Shown piece by piece: positions 24,005 to 32,309 of a stretch of 64,000 nt of DNA (its first letter is position 1; each line of letters begins with the position of its first letter). The position numbers and the translations under genes were made by a program. The DNA is from Agromyces ramosus (GTDB lineage: Bacteria; Actinomycetota; Actinomycetes; Actinomycetales; Microbacteriaceae): NCBI RefSeq assembly GCF_004216665.1, contig NZ_SGWY01000001.1, positions 558,001 through 622,000 of the forward strand, read 5' to 3'. The notes under the pieces were generated by a model that saw only the letters and a list, made by a program, of their open reading frames with translations, had not been told where the DNA came from and did no database searches.

Positions 24005-25006
24005 TCACCAGCGCAGCACCGGCCATCCGTCGGCGTCCCACCCGAGCGGGACCAGCGCGAGCTGGAACTGCCCGTTGAGGTCGCGGTCGTAGTAGTGCAG
24101 GGCCATCATCCCATCGGCGACGGACTGCCCGCCGGGGCCGATGCGGCGTCCGGCGGTCTCGAGCAGCACGGTGCCGCCGTCCTCGAGCAGCGGCACGCCG
24201 TCGCGGTCGATGAACGGCCCGGTCGGGGCATCCGCCCGGCCGACGGCGACCTTGTAGGTGCTGTCGGCGCCCTGGCAGCAGTCGTCGCGCGAGACGAACA
24301 GGAACCAATGGCCGTCGTGCTCGAGGAGGTGCGGCGCCTCGATCGCGTTCGGCGGGGCACCCCGGTCGGCGAGGCGCAGCGGCTCGGCCTCGTCGGCCCG
24401 CAGTCCGCTGGGCCACTCGAGCTCGACCATGCGGATGCCGCTCCAGAACGAGCCGAACGACATCCACGGCGTGCCGTGGTCGTCGACCACGCCCGGGTCG
24501 ATGGCGTTGAAGTCGTCGCCCGGCGCGGACGCGATCACGGGCCCACGATCGACCCAGTCGTAGGCGGGATCGTCGGGGTCGAGCGTGGTGTTCGTCGCGA
24601 GCGCGATGACCGACGCGTTCTTGCCGAACCGCGACGCCGAGTAGTACAGGTACCAGGTGCCGTCGTGCTCGACGAGCTCGGGCGCCCAGAGGTTGTCGAC
24701 GCCGGGCACGGCCTCGTCGATCCACTCCGGCTTCTCGTCCCAGACCTCGCCCTCGTAGCGCCACGACCGGCCGTCGGACGATGAGCGGACCTGCACGTTG
24801 CCGTCGGCCACCGTGCCGTTCCCGGTCGAGTACACGTACCAGGTGTCGCCGTCCCTGGCCAGGGCCGGGTCGTGCGTCGACAGGTCGCCCGAGAGGTCCC
24901 AGGCGCCGCTCGTGGCGCAGCCGGCGAGCGCGAGGGTCACGGATGCCGCGAGCAGCACGCCGAGGCCGAGGCGGCGCGCTGCTCGTGCGGCGGGGCGCGG
25001 CGGCAT
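24005..25006 (-). CDS. GH43 arabinan endo-1,5-alpha-L-arabinosidase-like lipoprotein
   Basis: The 333-residue product begins with a lipoprotein signal peptide (ARRLGLGVLLAASVTLALAGC, lipobox LAGC), so it is attached outside the cell membrane. The five-bladed GH43 domain shows STHDPALARDGDTWYVYST (catalytic-base Asp), NLWAPELVEHDGTWYLYYS, FNAIDPGVVDDHGTPWMSFGSFW (pKa-modulating Asp) and NAIEAPHLLEHDGHWFLF (acid Glu), as in endo-arabinanases. The CCQG motif after it is typical of the subgroup. ATG 25006 is chosen as closest to the signal peptide; an in-frame start at 25057 would overlap the GH51 gene. It presumably trims arabinan before import by the operon's ABC system. Confidence 0.88.
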   Translation of the reverse strand: MPPRPAARAARRLGLGVLLAASVTLALAGCATSGAWDLSGDLSTHDPALARDGDTWYVYSTGNGTVADGNVQVRSSSDGRSWRYEGEVWDEKPEWIDEAVPGVDNLWAPELVEHDGTWYLYYSASRFGKNASVIALATNTTLDPDDPAYDWVDRGPVIASAPGDDFNAIDPGVVDDHGTPWMSFGSFWSGIRMVELEWPSGLRADEAEPLRLADRGAPPNAIEAPHLLEHDGHWFLFVSRDDCCQGADSTYKVAVGRADAPTGPFIDRDGVPLLEDGGTVLLETAGRRIGPGGQSVADGMMALHYYDRDLNGQFQLALVPLGWDADGWPVLRW

Positions 25007-25032
25007 GGACGACCGCCGCGACCCGCCGCGCC

Positions 25033-26544
25033 TCAGCCGAGCGAGATCGCGGTCCACGACACCGGCGGCAGAGTCACGGTCAGCTCGCCCCCGTCGATGC
25101 GCACCGAGTCGTTCGACCGCGGCGCCACCCGCTCGGGTTCGGCCAACGTGTTCCTGGCGTACACGTCGTCGTCGGCGAGGGTGTGCGACTCGAGCACCGA
25201 CAGGTCGCCGAGGGTCGCGATGTCCACGATGAGCGTCAGGGGCTCGTCCTGGCTGCGGTTCACGAGGAAGACGGCGGTGCGCCCGGTCTCGGCGTCATGG
25301 GTGGCGACCGCATCGACGAGGGGGACCTCGCCGTACTCCTTCGTCTCGTAGGTCGGCGCGTCGAGCTTCAGCTCCAGCGCCTCGCCCTGCGCGAGCCGCG
25401 ACGTGATCGAGAACGGGAAGAACGTGGTCTGCCGCCAGGCCGGGCCGCCGGGCTCGGTCATGATCGGCGCGATCACGTTCACGAGCTGGGCGAGCGAGGC
25501 GCTCGTCACGCGGTCGGCGTGCTTCACGAGCGAGATCATGAGGTTGCCGAACACGACGGCGTCGGCGACCGAGTAGACGTCCTCGAGGAGGCGCGGGGCG
25601 ATGGGCCAGTTGTCGAGGCCCTCGATCCGGTCCACGTTCTGGAACCGGGAGAGGTACCACACGTTCCACTCGTCGAACGAGATGTCCACGGTCTTCTCGC
25701 TGCCGAGCACGGCCTTCACGTGGTCGGCCGTCGCGACGACGGTCTCGATGAAGCGGTCCATGTCGACGGCCGAGGCGAGGAAGCTGCCGAGGTCGCCGTC
25801 CTTCTCCTCGTAGTAGGCGTGGCACGAGATGTAGTCGACGTCCTCGTACGTGTGCGAGAGCACGACGCGCTCCCACTCGCCGAACGTGGGCATGTGCGCA
25901 CTCGACGAGCCGCAGACGACGAGCTCGATGGACGGGTCGAGCTGGCGCATCGCCTTCGCCGTGCGCGAGGCGAGCTTGCCGTAGTCCTCGGCCGAACGAT
26001 GTCCGAGCTGCCACGGACCGTCCATCTCGTTGCCGAGGCACCACATCTTCACGCCGAACGCATCGGTGCGCCCGTTCTCGATGCGGCGCTGGGACAGGGC
26101 GGTGCCGCCCGCGATGTTCGAGTACTCCAGCAGGTCGAGCGCCTCGAGCGTGCCCCGCGTGCCGAGGTTGACCGCCAGCATGAGCTCGCTGTCGACCTTG
26201 TCGAGCCACGACGCGAACTCGTGCAGCCCGACCTCGTTCGTCTCGGTCGAGTGCCAGGCGAGGTCGAGCCGGCGGGGCCGCTCCTCGCGAGGGCCGACGC
26301 TGTCCTCCCAGCGGAACCCCGAGACGAAGTTGCCCCCGGGGTAGCGGATCGTGGACACCCCGAGCTCCTTCACGAGCTCGACGACGTCGGCCCGGAAGCC
26401 GTCGGCGTCCGCGGTGGGATGGGTGGGCTCGTGGATGCCGTCGTAGACGTGCCGGCCGAGGTGTTCGACGAAGCCGCCGAAGACGCGCCGGTTGACGGGC
26501 CCGATGGTGAAGTGCGGGTCGATGGTCAGGCGTGCGGTGGGCAT
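25033..26544 (-). CDS. abfA: GH51 alpha-N-arabinofuranosidase
   Basis: The 503-residue, leaderless-peptide (cytosolic) enzyme removes arabinofuranosyl units from imported arabino-oligosaccharides. GH51 features are IRYPGGNFVSGFRWEDSVGP, MWCLGNEMDGPWQLGH with the acid/base Glu, ISCHAYYEEK, and VDISFDEWNVWYLSR with the nucleophile Glu. A C-terminal beta domain follows. The length suits bacterial GH51. It lies 79 bp downstream of the second permease in the same direction, so it is the intracellular hydrolase of this uptake unit. Confidence 0.93.
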   Translation of the reverse strand: MPTARLTIDPHFTIGPVNRRVFGGFVEHLGRHVYDGIHEPTHPTADADGFRADVVELVKELGVSTIRYPGGNFVSGFRWEDSVGPREERPRRLDLAWHSTETNEVGLHEFASWLDKVDSELMLAVNLGTRGTLEALDLLEYSNIAGGTALSQRRIENGRTDAFGVKMWCLGNEMDGPWQLGHRSAEDYGKLASRTAKAMRQLDPSIELVVCGSSSAHMPTFGEWERVVLSHTYEDVDYISCHAYYEEKDGDLGSFLASAVDMDRFIETVVATADHVKAVLGSEKTVDISFDEWNVWYLSRFQNVDRIEGLDNWPIAPRLLEDVYSVADAVVFGNLMISLVKHADRVTSASLAQLVNVIAPIMTEPGGPAWRQTTFFPFSITSRLAQGEALELKLDAPTYETKEYGEVPLVDAVATHDAETGRTAVFLVNRSQDEPLTLIVDIATLGDLSVLESHTLADDDVYARNTLAEPERVAPRSNDSVRIDGGELTVTLPPVSWTAISLG

Positions 26545-26623
26545 GGACTGCTTTCTGTGTGAGGAGCGGTGGATCTGCGGCAGGCCCCGCGCCGGGGCAT
26601 CCGCTGGCTTGTGAGGTTGCGGC

Positions 26624-27571
26624 CTACTTGATGCTGCCGATCGCGAGCCCGCCCTGCCAGTACCGCTGGAGGAACAGGAACGAGAGGATGAGCGGCAGGA
26701 TCGACACGAACGCGCCCGTCGTGATGAGGTTCCACACCTGCTCGCCGCCGGCGCCGGCGTTCGAGAGCGCGGTCCACCGGTTCAGGCCGACGGTGACCGG
26801 CAGCAGCTCGGGGTCGGTGAGCACGGCGAGCGGGAGGAAGAAGTTGTTCCAGGTGCCGACCACCGAGAGCAGCAGCACCGTGACGATCGCGGGGCGGAGC
26901 AGCGGCAGCGCGACCTGGAAGAACGTGCGCAGCTCGCCCGCCCCGTCGATGCGGGCCGCCTCGAGCATCTCGTCGGGCACGGCGTCCTGCGTGTAGACGC
27001 GCATGAGGTAGACGCCGAACGGGCTGAGCAGGCTCGGCAGGATGACAGCCCACGGCGTGTTGATGATGCCGTACTGGCTGAGCAGCATGAACGTGGGGAT
27101 GACGAGGGCGGTGAGCGGCACCATGACCGAGCCGAGGATGATCGTGAAGACCGCCCCACGGCCGCGGAAGCGGTACTTCGCGAACCCGTAGCCGGCGAGG
27201 ATCGCGAGCACGGTCGCCCCGATGCCGCCGGCGAAGGCGTAGACGAACGAGTTGGCGAGCCACCGCCAGTAGATGCCGCCCTGGTGCGTGAAGAGGCCCG
27301 CGATGTTCTCGAAGAGCGCGAAGTGGTCGTCGAACCAGAAGGCGCTCGAGCCGAACAGGCCCGAGGTGTTCTTCGTGGCCGCGACGACGAGCCACCAGAT
27401 CGGGAAGACGAAGTAGATCGCCAGGATGACGAGGAAGGCGTGCGAGCCGATGCGGCGTCCGCCGTTGCGGTTCCGGCGGTCCTTCACGCTGCGGTCCTCC
27501 CGCGAGGGGAGTCCGGTCACGGTGGTGCCGGGTTCGTCGCGCACGTCGGCGCGGGGGGCGAAGACGCTCAT
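26624..27571 (-). CDS. Sugar ABC transporter permease, MalG type (arabinan unit)
   Basis: The 315-residue inner-membrane permease belongs to the CUT1 family. After a polar N-terminus of about 40 residues there are six membrane helices, starting AFLVILAIYFVFPIWWLVV. The cytoplasmic coupling (EAA) loop is MLEAARIDGAGELRTFFQVALPLLRP, the contact with the ATPase. The C-terminal RYWQGGLAIGSIK ending is typical of MalG-like subunits. Its ATG overlaps the stop of the MalF-like gene (ATGA). No ATPase subunit is encoded nearby. Confidence 0.92.
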   Translation of the reverse strand: MSVFAPRADVRDEPGTTVTGLPSREDRSVKDRRNRNGGRRIGSHAFLVILAIYFVFPIWWLVVAATKNTSGLFGSSAFWFDDHFALFENIAGLFTHQGGIYWRWLANSFVYAFAGGIGATVLAILAGYGFAKYRFRGRGAVFTIILGSVMVPLTALVIPTFMLLSQYGIINTPWAVILPSLLSPFGVYLMRVYTQDAVPDEMLEAARIDGAGELRTFFQVALPLLRPAIVTVLLLSVVGTWNNFFLPLAVLTDPELLPVTVGLNRWTALSNAGAGGEQVWNLITTGAFVSILPLILSFLFLQRYWQGGLAIGSIK

Positions 27572-28530
27572 GACTTGAGTCCGCTCTGCTTGCGCGTGAG
27601 GAAGAGGAAGACGAACGAGCCGGCGAACACGAGCATGCCGAGCGAGAACGCGATGGCCGACGCGTAGTTGAACTGGCTGTAGGAGAACGCGAGCGAGTAC
27701 GCGTACATGTTCGGGGTGTAGGCCGCGTCGATCGCGCCCTGCGCGATGTTGCGGAGCACGACCGGTTCGGTGAAGAACTGCAGGGTGCCGATGAGGGCGA
27801 AGGTGATGACCATCACCACCGAGGAGGAGATCATCGGGACCTTGATGCGGATCGCCGTCTGCCACCCGTTCGCCCCGTCGATGCGTGCGGCTTCGTAGAT
27901 CGACGGGTCGATCGATCGCAGGGCCGCGTAGATGACGACCATGTAGTAGCCCGACCACTGCCACGTCACGATGTTGACGAGGCTGGCGAAGACGGTGTCG
28001 GACGCGAGGAAGTCGGGAGTCGGCAGGCCGACCAGGTCGAAGAGCGTCGCACCGGGTCCGAACCTCGGGCTGTAGAGGAAGCTCCACATGAGCGCGCCGA
28101 TCACGACCGGGATCGCGTACGGCGCGAAGATCAGCAGCCGCGAGAGGCTGGCCAGGCGGGTCACCAGCGTGTCCAGCACGAGCGCCGCCGCCATCGCGAC
28201 GATCAGCTGGGCCGGGATCATCACGATCGCGAACGCCGCGACCCGGAGGAGCCCTTCGAGGAACAGCGGATCGGTGAACGCCTTCACGTAGTTCTCGATA
28301 CCCGTGAACTTCGTACCGGTCGCGAGCGTCGAGGTGAACAGGCTCATGCCGAAGGCGTAGAACAGCGGGAAGATCAGGAAGAGGGCGAACACCAGGAGGA
28401 ACGGGGAGACGAACAGCCACCCCCACCGCTGCCGGCGTCGCTCGAGCTTCGATCCCCCTTCGGGTGCGCGCCGCCGCGCGGGCGCCACGGCCGCCGCCGG
28501 GGGCGCCGCCAGGGTCGAGTGCGTCGTCAT
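27568..28530 (-). CDS. Sugar ABC transporter permease, MalF type (arabinan unit)
   Basis: The 320-residue CUT1 permease has an N-terminal cytoplasmic stretch, a first helix WGWLFVSPFLLVFALFLIFPLF, periplasmic segment and further helices. The EAA loop reads IYEAARIDGANGWQTAIRIKVPM. It pairs with the MalG-type subunit encoded next. Unlike enteric MalF it lacks a large periplasmic insertion, as usual in actinobacteria. A ribosome site-like GGAAG precedes the ATG at 28530, which lies 68 bp after the binding-protein gene. Confidence 0.92.
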   Translation of the reverse strand: MTTHSTLAAPPAAAVAPARRRAPEGGSKLERRRQRWGWLFVSPFLLVFALFLIFPLFYAFGMSLFTSTLATGTKFTGIENYVKAFTDPLFLEGLLRVAAFAIVMIPAQLIVAMAAALVLDTLVTRLASLSRLLIFAPYAIPVVIGALMWSFLYSPRFGPGATLFDLVGLPTPDFLASDTVFASLVNIVTWQWSGYYMVVIYAALRSIDPSIYEAARIDGANGWQTAIRIKVPMISSSVVMVITFALIGTLQFFTEPVVLRNIAQGAIDAAYTPNMYAYSLAFSYSQFNYASAIAFSLGMLVFAGSFVFLFLTRKQSGLKS

Positions 28531-28598
28531 GTGTCGCTTCCTTCGTCGGAGCGGGCAGGGTGCCGCGTCCCGGCATGGCGCCGGGACGCGGCATCCGC

Positions 28599-29927
28599 TC
28601 ACTGGAGGGTGAAGCCCTGCTCGGTGGCGTACTGCTCGAGCGAGGCCTGCAGGTCGTCGAGGGCCTGCGTCGAATCCTTCTCACCCTGCACCATCGCGTA
28701 GAGCTCCTCGGTCAGCTGGTCGTAGGCGTAGTTCTGGAAGGGGCTGAACGTGAAGCCGGTGTACCCGGCCGCCGCCTCGAGGAACACGTCCTTGTTGATC
28801 TGCTGCCCGCCGAAGAACGGGTACTCGAGGTCGCGGAAGTAGTCGGACTCGAGGATGGGCTTCCAGAGCGGGAACAGGGCGGCCTTCTCGATGCCGAGCT
28901 TCCATGCCTCCTCGGTGCCGAAGACCTCCTTGGCGACGACCGCGGCCGCCTCCTTGTCCGCCGCCTGGCTCGTCACGGCGAATGTCGAGCCGCCCCAGTT
29001 GATCTGCACCGGGTTCGCGGGGTCCCACTGGGGAACCGGCGCGGCCTTCCACTCGGCGTCGGAGTCGGCGTCGGAGAGACCGCCGAGGTAGCCCGGTCCC
29101 CACGCGGCCGCGACGTAGATCGCGTAGCTGCCGTCGACGAGCTTGGTGTTGTAGTCGGCGGTGAACGCGTCGTCGGTGGCGACGAGCCCGTCCTTCACGA
29201 GCTGGTCCCAGTACGCGAGCACGCTCTTGGAGCCGTCGTCGTTCACGTCGATGCCGATCGAGGTCGGCTCGGCGTTGTCATAGGCGAAGGGGACCGAGCC
29301 CGCCTGGGCGAACAGCGCCTGGTTGTAGGCGCGGCCGTTCGTCGGGAAGTCGGCGAGCACGCCGGGTGCACCGGCGTCCTTCAGGGCCTGCGCCGCGGCG
29401 GCGAACTCGTCCCACGTGGTCGGGACGGCGATGCCGTACTGGTCGAGGATGTCCTTGCGGTACAGCATGCCCATGGGGCCGCCGTCGACCGGGATGGCGT
29501 AGACCGCGTCACCGCTGGAGACGTCCTTCCAGGCGCCCTCGGTGTAGTCGCCCTTCACCTCGTTCGCGCCGAACTCGGTGAGGTCGACGAGCGCGTCGCG
29601 GATCGAGAAGCTCGAGAGCACCTCGGACTCGAGCATGATGACGTCGGGGGCGCCGGAGCCGGACTCGACGGCGGTCGAGAACTTCGTGTACTCATCGTTG
29701 CCCTGGCCGGCGTTGGTCCAGCAGATCTGGACGTCGTCGTGGGACTCGTTGAAGAGGTCGACGACGTCTTCGAAGGCGGGGTACCACGCCCACACGCTGA
29801 CCTGGGTCGCGTCGGGCTTCTGGATCTCGTTGGTGCAGGACGCTTCGGCCTCGCCGGCCGAGCAGCCGGTGAGAGCGGCGGCGGCCACGGCGACGACGCC
29901 GGTCGCGGCCAGGATCTTCGACTTCAT
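28599..29927 (-). CDS. Sugar ABC transporter substrate-binding lipoprotein (arabino-oligosaccharide likely)
   Basis: The 442-residue protein has a lipoprotein signal peptide, MKSKILAATGVVAVAAAALTGC, with a TGCS lipobox. The mature part is a family 1 solute-binding protein: VWAWYPAFEDVVDLFNESH, APDVIMLESEVLSSFSIRDALVDLTEFG, AIPVDGGPMGMLYRKDILDQYGI and VPTTWDEFAAAAQAL. It is the first gene of the arabinan operon, followed by both permeases, GH51 and GH43. That context points to arabinose oligomers as ligand. An in-frame ATG four codons upstream (29939) is an alternative start. Two operators of the neighbouring LacI protein lie upstream. Confidence 0.93.
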   Translation of the reverse strand: MKSKILAATGVVAVAAAALTGCSAGEAEASCTNEIQKPDATQVSVWAWYPAFEDVVDLFNESHDDVQICWTNAGQGNDEYTKFSTAVESGSGAPDVIMLESEVLSSFSIRDALVDLTEFGANEVKGDYTEGAWKDVSSGDAVYAIPVDGGPMGMLYRKDILDQYGIAVPTTWDEFAAAAQALKDAGAPGVLADFPTNGRAYNQALFAQAGSVPFAYDNAEPTSIGIDVNDDGSKSVLAYWDQLVKDGLVATDDAFTADYNTKLVDGSYAIYVAAAWGPGYLGGLSDADSDAEWKAAPVPQWDPANPVQINWGGSTFAVTSQAADKEAAAVVAKEVFGTEEAWKLGIEKAALFPLWKPILESDYFRDLEYPFFGGQQINKDVFLEAAAGYTGFTFSPFQNYAYDQLTEELYAMVQGEKDSTQALDDLQASLEQYATEQGFTLQ

Positions 29928-30025
29928 AGCTGTGTGCATTCCTCTCGCGGTGCTGACACCGTTGTCTGGGCGATGGGGCTCGAACGCCGCCGCGAGGGGA
30001 CTCCGCGGTGAGTTCCGAGTCTTCT

Positions 30026-30052
30026 ACAACGTTGTAAAGTAAACGTTGTAGA
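30026..30052 (-). promoter_or_regulatory. Double LacI-family operator upstream of the arabinan operon
   Basis: TACAACGTTGTA (30026-30037) is a perfect 12-bp palindrome. A second, imperfect copy, AAACGTTGTAG (30042-30052), follows with its centre 14 bp away. The same palindrome occurs before the adjacent lacI-type gene, which identifies it as that protein's site. I could not settle the -35 and -10 boxes of this operon. Confidence 0.85.
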
Positions 30053-30080
30053 GACATGGTGCCGCGCCGCGCGCTCGCTG

Positions 30081-31154
30081 TCAAGCCGGATCGGAGATCG
30101 CTGTCCTGGCATCCCTCGGAGCGGCCGCGTCTGCACCGGCTTCGCCGGCCAGGGCGGACTCGCGCTCGGCAATGCTGAACTCCGCGAGGAGCAGCCGCGG
30201 CGGCCCGGCCGCGAGGGGGTCCTCGATGCGCTCGAGCAGCGTCCGCACCGCAGTGCGGGCGATCCACTCCTGACCGGGATCCACGGTCGTCAGCGACGGG
30301 ATCGAGTAACGCGCCTCGTCGAGGTCGTCGAACCCGACGACCGCGACATCGTCCGGCACGCGGCGGCCGGACTCCTGCAGTGCGCGCATGGCGCCGAGGG
30401 CGAGCGTGTCGTTGAGGCCGAAGACGGCATCGAACTCCGCGCCCCGGTCGAGGAGCTCGCGCATGCACCGCGCGCCGTTCGCGCGATGCCAGAGCGTGGT
30501 GTACCCGATGATCGACTCGTCGTACGGGATCCCGGCGTCCTCGAGCGCCTCGCGGTAGCCGCGCAGCCGCAGCCCGGCCGACCCGATCACCTCGCCCTCG
30601 TGCGCGCCGATGATGGCGATGCGCCGCCGCCCGGAACGCAGCAGGAACTCGGTCGCCGCCCTCGCCGCCTCGACGTTCTGCATCGTGACGTGGTCGGCGG
30701 GGCCGTCGAAGATCCGTTCGCCGAGCACCACCAGCGGGTACGGCACGTCGAGGTGAGCGACGTCGTCCTGCCCCATGCCGAGCGGGCTGAAGATGAGCCC
30801 GTCGGTCATCTTCAGTCGCGGGCTGCGCAGGAGGTCGAGCTCCCGATCGCGGTCGCCGCCGGTCTGCTCGACGAGCACGACGGCGCCGGCCTCCTCGGCG
30901 GCCTCGATGACGGATGCCGCGAGCTCCGCGAAGTAGCTGAGCCCGAGTTCGGGGACCGCGAGCGCGATCGCCCCGGTGCGGCCGGAGCGCAGGCTCCGGG
31001 CCGTGAGGTTCGGGGTGTACCCGAGCTCGGCGATGGCCCGCTCGACCCGGTCCCGGGTGGCGGGCCTGATGTGCGGGTAGTCGTGGATGACGTTCGACAC
31101 GGTCTTGATCGACACGCCCGCGAGCCGTGCGACATCGTGCAGCGTCGCCACCAT
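30081..31154 (-). CDS. LacI-family transcriptional regulator of the arabinan unit
   Basis: The 357-residue repressor has an N-terminal helix-turn-helix (TLHDVARLAGVSIKTVSNVI, residues 4-23) and the hinge NLTARSLRSGRTGAI, then a periplasmic-binding-protein-like sensor domain with GLIFSPLG, DHVTMQNVEAAR, RRRIAIIGAHEG and DVAVVGFDDLDEARYSIPSLTTV. Its gene lies directly upstream of the arabinan ABC and GH operon in the same orientation. Perfect TACAACGTTGTA palindromes stand before both. It is therefore inferred to repress itself and the operon, released by arabinose or an oligomer. GAGGAG lies 8 nt before the ATG. Confidence 0.92.
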   Translation of the reverse strand: MVATLHDVARLAGVSIKTVSNVIHDYPHIRPATRDRVERAIAELGYTPNLTARSLRSGRTGAIALAVPELGLSYFAELAASVIEAAEEAGAVVLVEQTGGDRDRELDLLRSPRLKMTDGLIFSPLGMGQDDVAHLDVPYPLVVLGERIFDGPADHVTMQNVEAARAATEFLLRSGRRRIAIIGAHEGEVIGSAGLRLRGYREALEDAGIPYDESIIGYTTLWHRANGARCMRELLDRGAEFDAVFGLNDTLALGAMRALQESGRRVPDDVAVVGFDDLDEARYSIPSLTTVDPGQEWIARTAVRTLLERIEDPLAAGPPRLLLAEFSIAERESALAGEAGADAAAPRDARTAISDPA

Positions 31155-31182
31155 ATGTGAGCCTCCTCAGCCGTTCGCGGCG

Positions 31183-31199
31183 AGTCTACAACGTTGTAG
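31183..31199 (-). promoter_or_regulatory. Autoregulatory operator overlapping the lacI-type promoter
   Basis: CTACAACGTTGTAG (31186-31199) is a perfect 14-bp palindrome identical in core to the arabinan operators. On the minus strand it overlaps TAGACT (31188-31183), a good -10 box, so repressor binding would block its own transcription. Confidence 0.8.
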
Positions 31200-31229
31200 T
31201 CGTCGTATTCCCGCCGCCTCGCGCAGCGA

Positions 31230-32168
31230 TCACGACTCGAGGTCGCGCTCCCGCGCCGGGGGCGTGATGTGGGCCTGCGCACGCGCGGCATTCCGCTTCG
31301 AGACGCGTTCGATCCAGGCGAGCCGCTCGCGCTCGAGCTGCGTGGCGAACGCGGCCCAGAGCACGAGCGCCGCGCCCGCGCCGACGAGGAGGCCGCCGAG
31401 CGTGTCGGACAGCCAGTGCGCGCCGAGGTACGTGCGGCTGACCGCCATGAGCACGGTGTACGCCGCCCCGGCGATCCACACCGCCACGATCGGCACGATC
31501 ACGCCGATGGCGACGGCGATCGTCGCGGCGTTCGCCACATGCCCCGACGGGAATGAGCCGAAGTCCGAGTGCACGAGGATGTCCTCCGGCCGGGCGCGCC
31601 CGAAGAGGTTCTTCAGGAGCTGCACCACGCCGGCGCTCGCCGCCGAGGCGACGATGAAGTACAGCGCCCCCCACGGCCGCCGGCAGATCAGCAGCACGAC
31701 CGCGGTGAGGATCGGCACGACGAACACGCCGACCACGCCGCCCCCGAGGTCGTTCATGAAGAAGGCGAAGATGTCGCCGACCGGGCCCCGCGCCTCGAAG
31801 ACGTCCTCGGCCCACTCCTCGTCGAACTCGAAGGGCGATCCGTCGGACCGCGCCATGATCACGAGGCCGAGGAGCGCCGCCATGACCACCGCGCCGACGC
31901 CGGCGATGAGTGGCGCGCGGCGTCCGAGCCGCTTCGCGCGAGCCTCCCGCTGCGCCGGGCGCAGGTCGTCGCCCGGGGTGGCGGTCGCGTCGTGGCCGGC
32001 GGCCTCGGCCGCGGTGTCGGGCGCCTCGGCCGCGGTGTCGGGCGCCTCGGCCGCGGTGTCGGGCGCCTCTGCCGCCGTATCCGGCGCCTCGGCCGCCGTG
32101 TCGGGCGCCTCGGCCGCGGTGTCTGGCGCCTCCCCGTCGGGCGTCGGCTCGTCGTCGCGCTCGGTCAT
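31230..32168 (-). CDS. PAP2-superfamily membrane phosphatase
   Basis: The 312-residue membrane protein has the three PAP2 phosphatase motifs: KNLFGRARP (C1), FPSGHVANAATIAVAIG (C2, catalytic His of PSGH) and SRTYLGAHWLSDTLGG (C3). About six hydrophobic segments surround them. Such enzymes dephosphorylate lipid pyrophosphates such as undecaprenyl-PP or phosphatidic acid at the membrane. The N-terminal 54 residues contain six EAPDTAA heptads and an acidic leader, an unusual cytoplasmic extension. TAGCGT lies 6 nt before the ATG (leaderless). It is probably monocistronic. Confidence 0.87.
   Translation of the reverse strand: MTERDDEPTPDGEAPDTAAEAPDTAAEAPDTAAEAPDTAAEAPDTAAEAPDTAAEAAGHDATATPGDDLRPAQREARAKRLGRRAPLIAGVGAVVMAALLGLVIMARSDGSPFEFDEEWAEDVFEARGPVGDIFAFFMNDLGGGVVGVFVVPILTAVVLLICRRPWGALYFIVASAASAGVVQLLKNLFGRARPEDILVHSDFGSFPSGHVANAATIAVAIGVIVPIVAVWIAGAAYTVLMAVSRTYLGAHWLSDTLGGLLVGAGAALVLWAAFATQLERERLAWIERVSKRNAARAQAHITPPARERDLES
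32002..32132 (-). repeat. Six 21-bp repeats at the start of the PAP2 gene
   Basis: Six tandem 21-bp units (GCCTCGGCCGCGGTGTCGGG-like on plus) encode six EAPDTAA heptapeptides, residues 13-54. One unit differs by several bases; the others are nearly identical. Confidence 0.92.
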
Positions 32169-32174
32169 CCCCCA

Positions 32175-32180
32175 ACGCTA
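32175..32180 (-). promoter_or_regulatory. -10 box of a leaderless promoter for the PAP2 gene
   Basis: TAGCGT, 6 nt and the ATG at 32168 on the minus strand, the same layout and hexamer as before the saccharopine-dehydrogenase-like gene. Confidence 0.5.
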
Positions 32181-32309
32181 GCCGGGACGACCGGTGTGCG
32201 GACGAGCGGCACGCGCGTCCCGGGATCCGCACGCGGCATCCGCACGCGGCATCCGCCCCCGGTCAACCGCGCCGGAGGACGAACCGGCCGGCGCGGCATG
32301 ACCTCGCCG

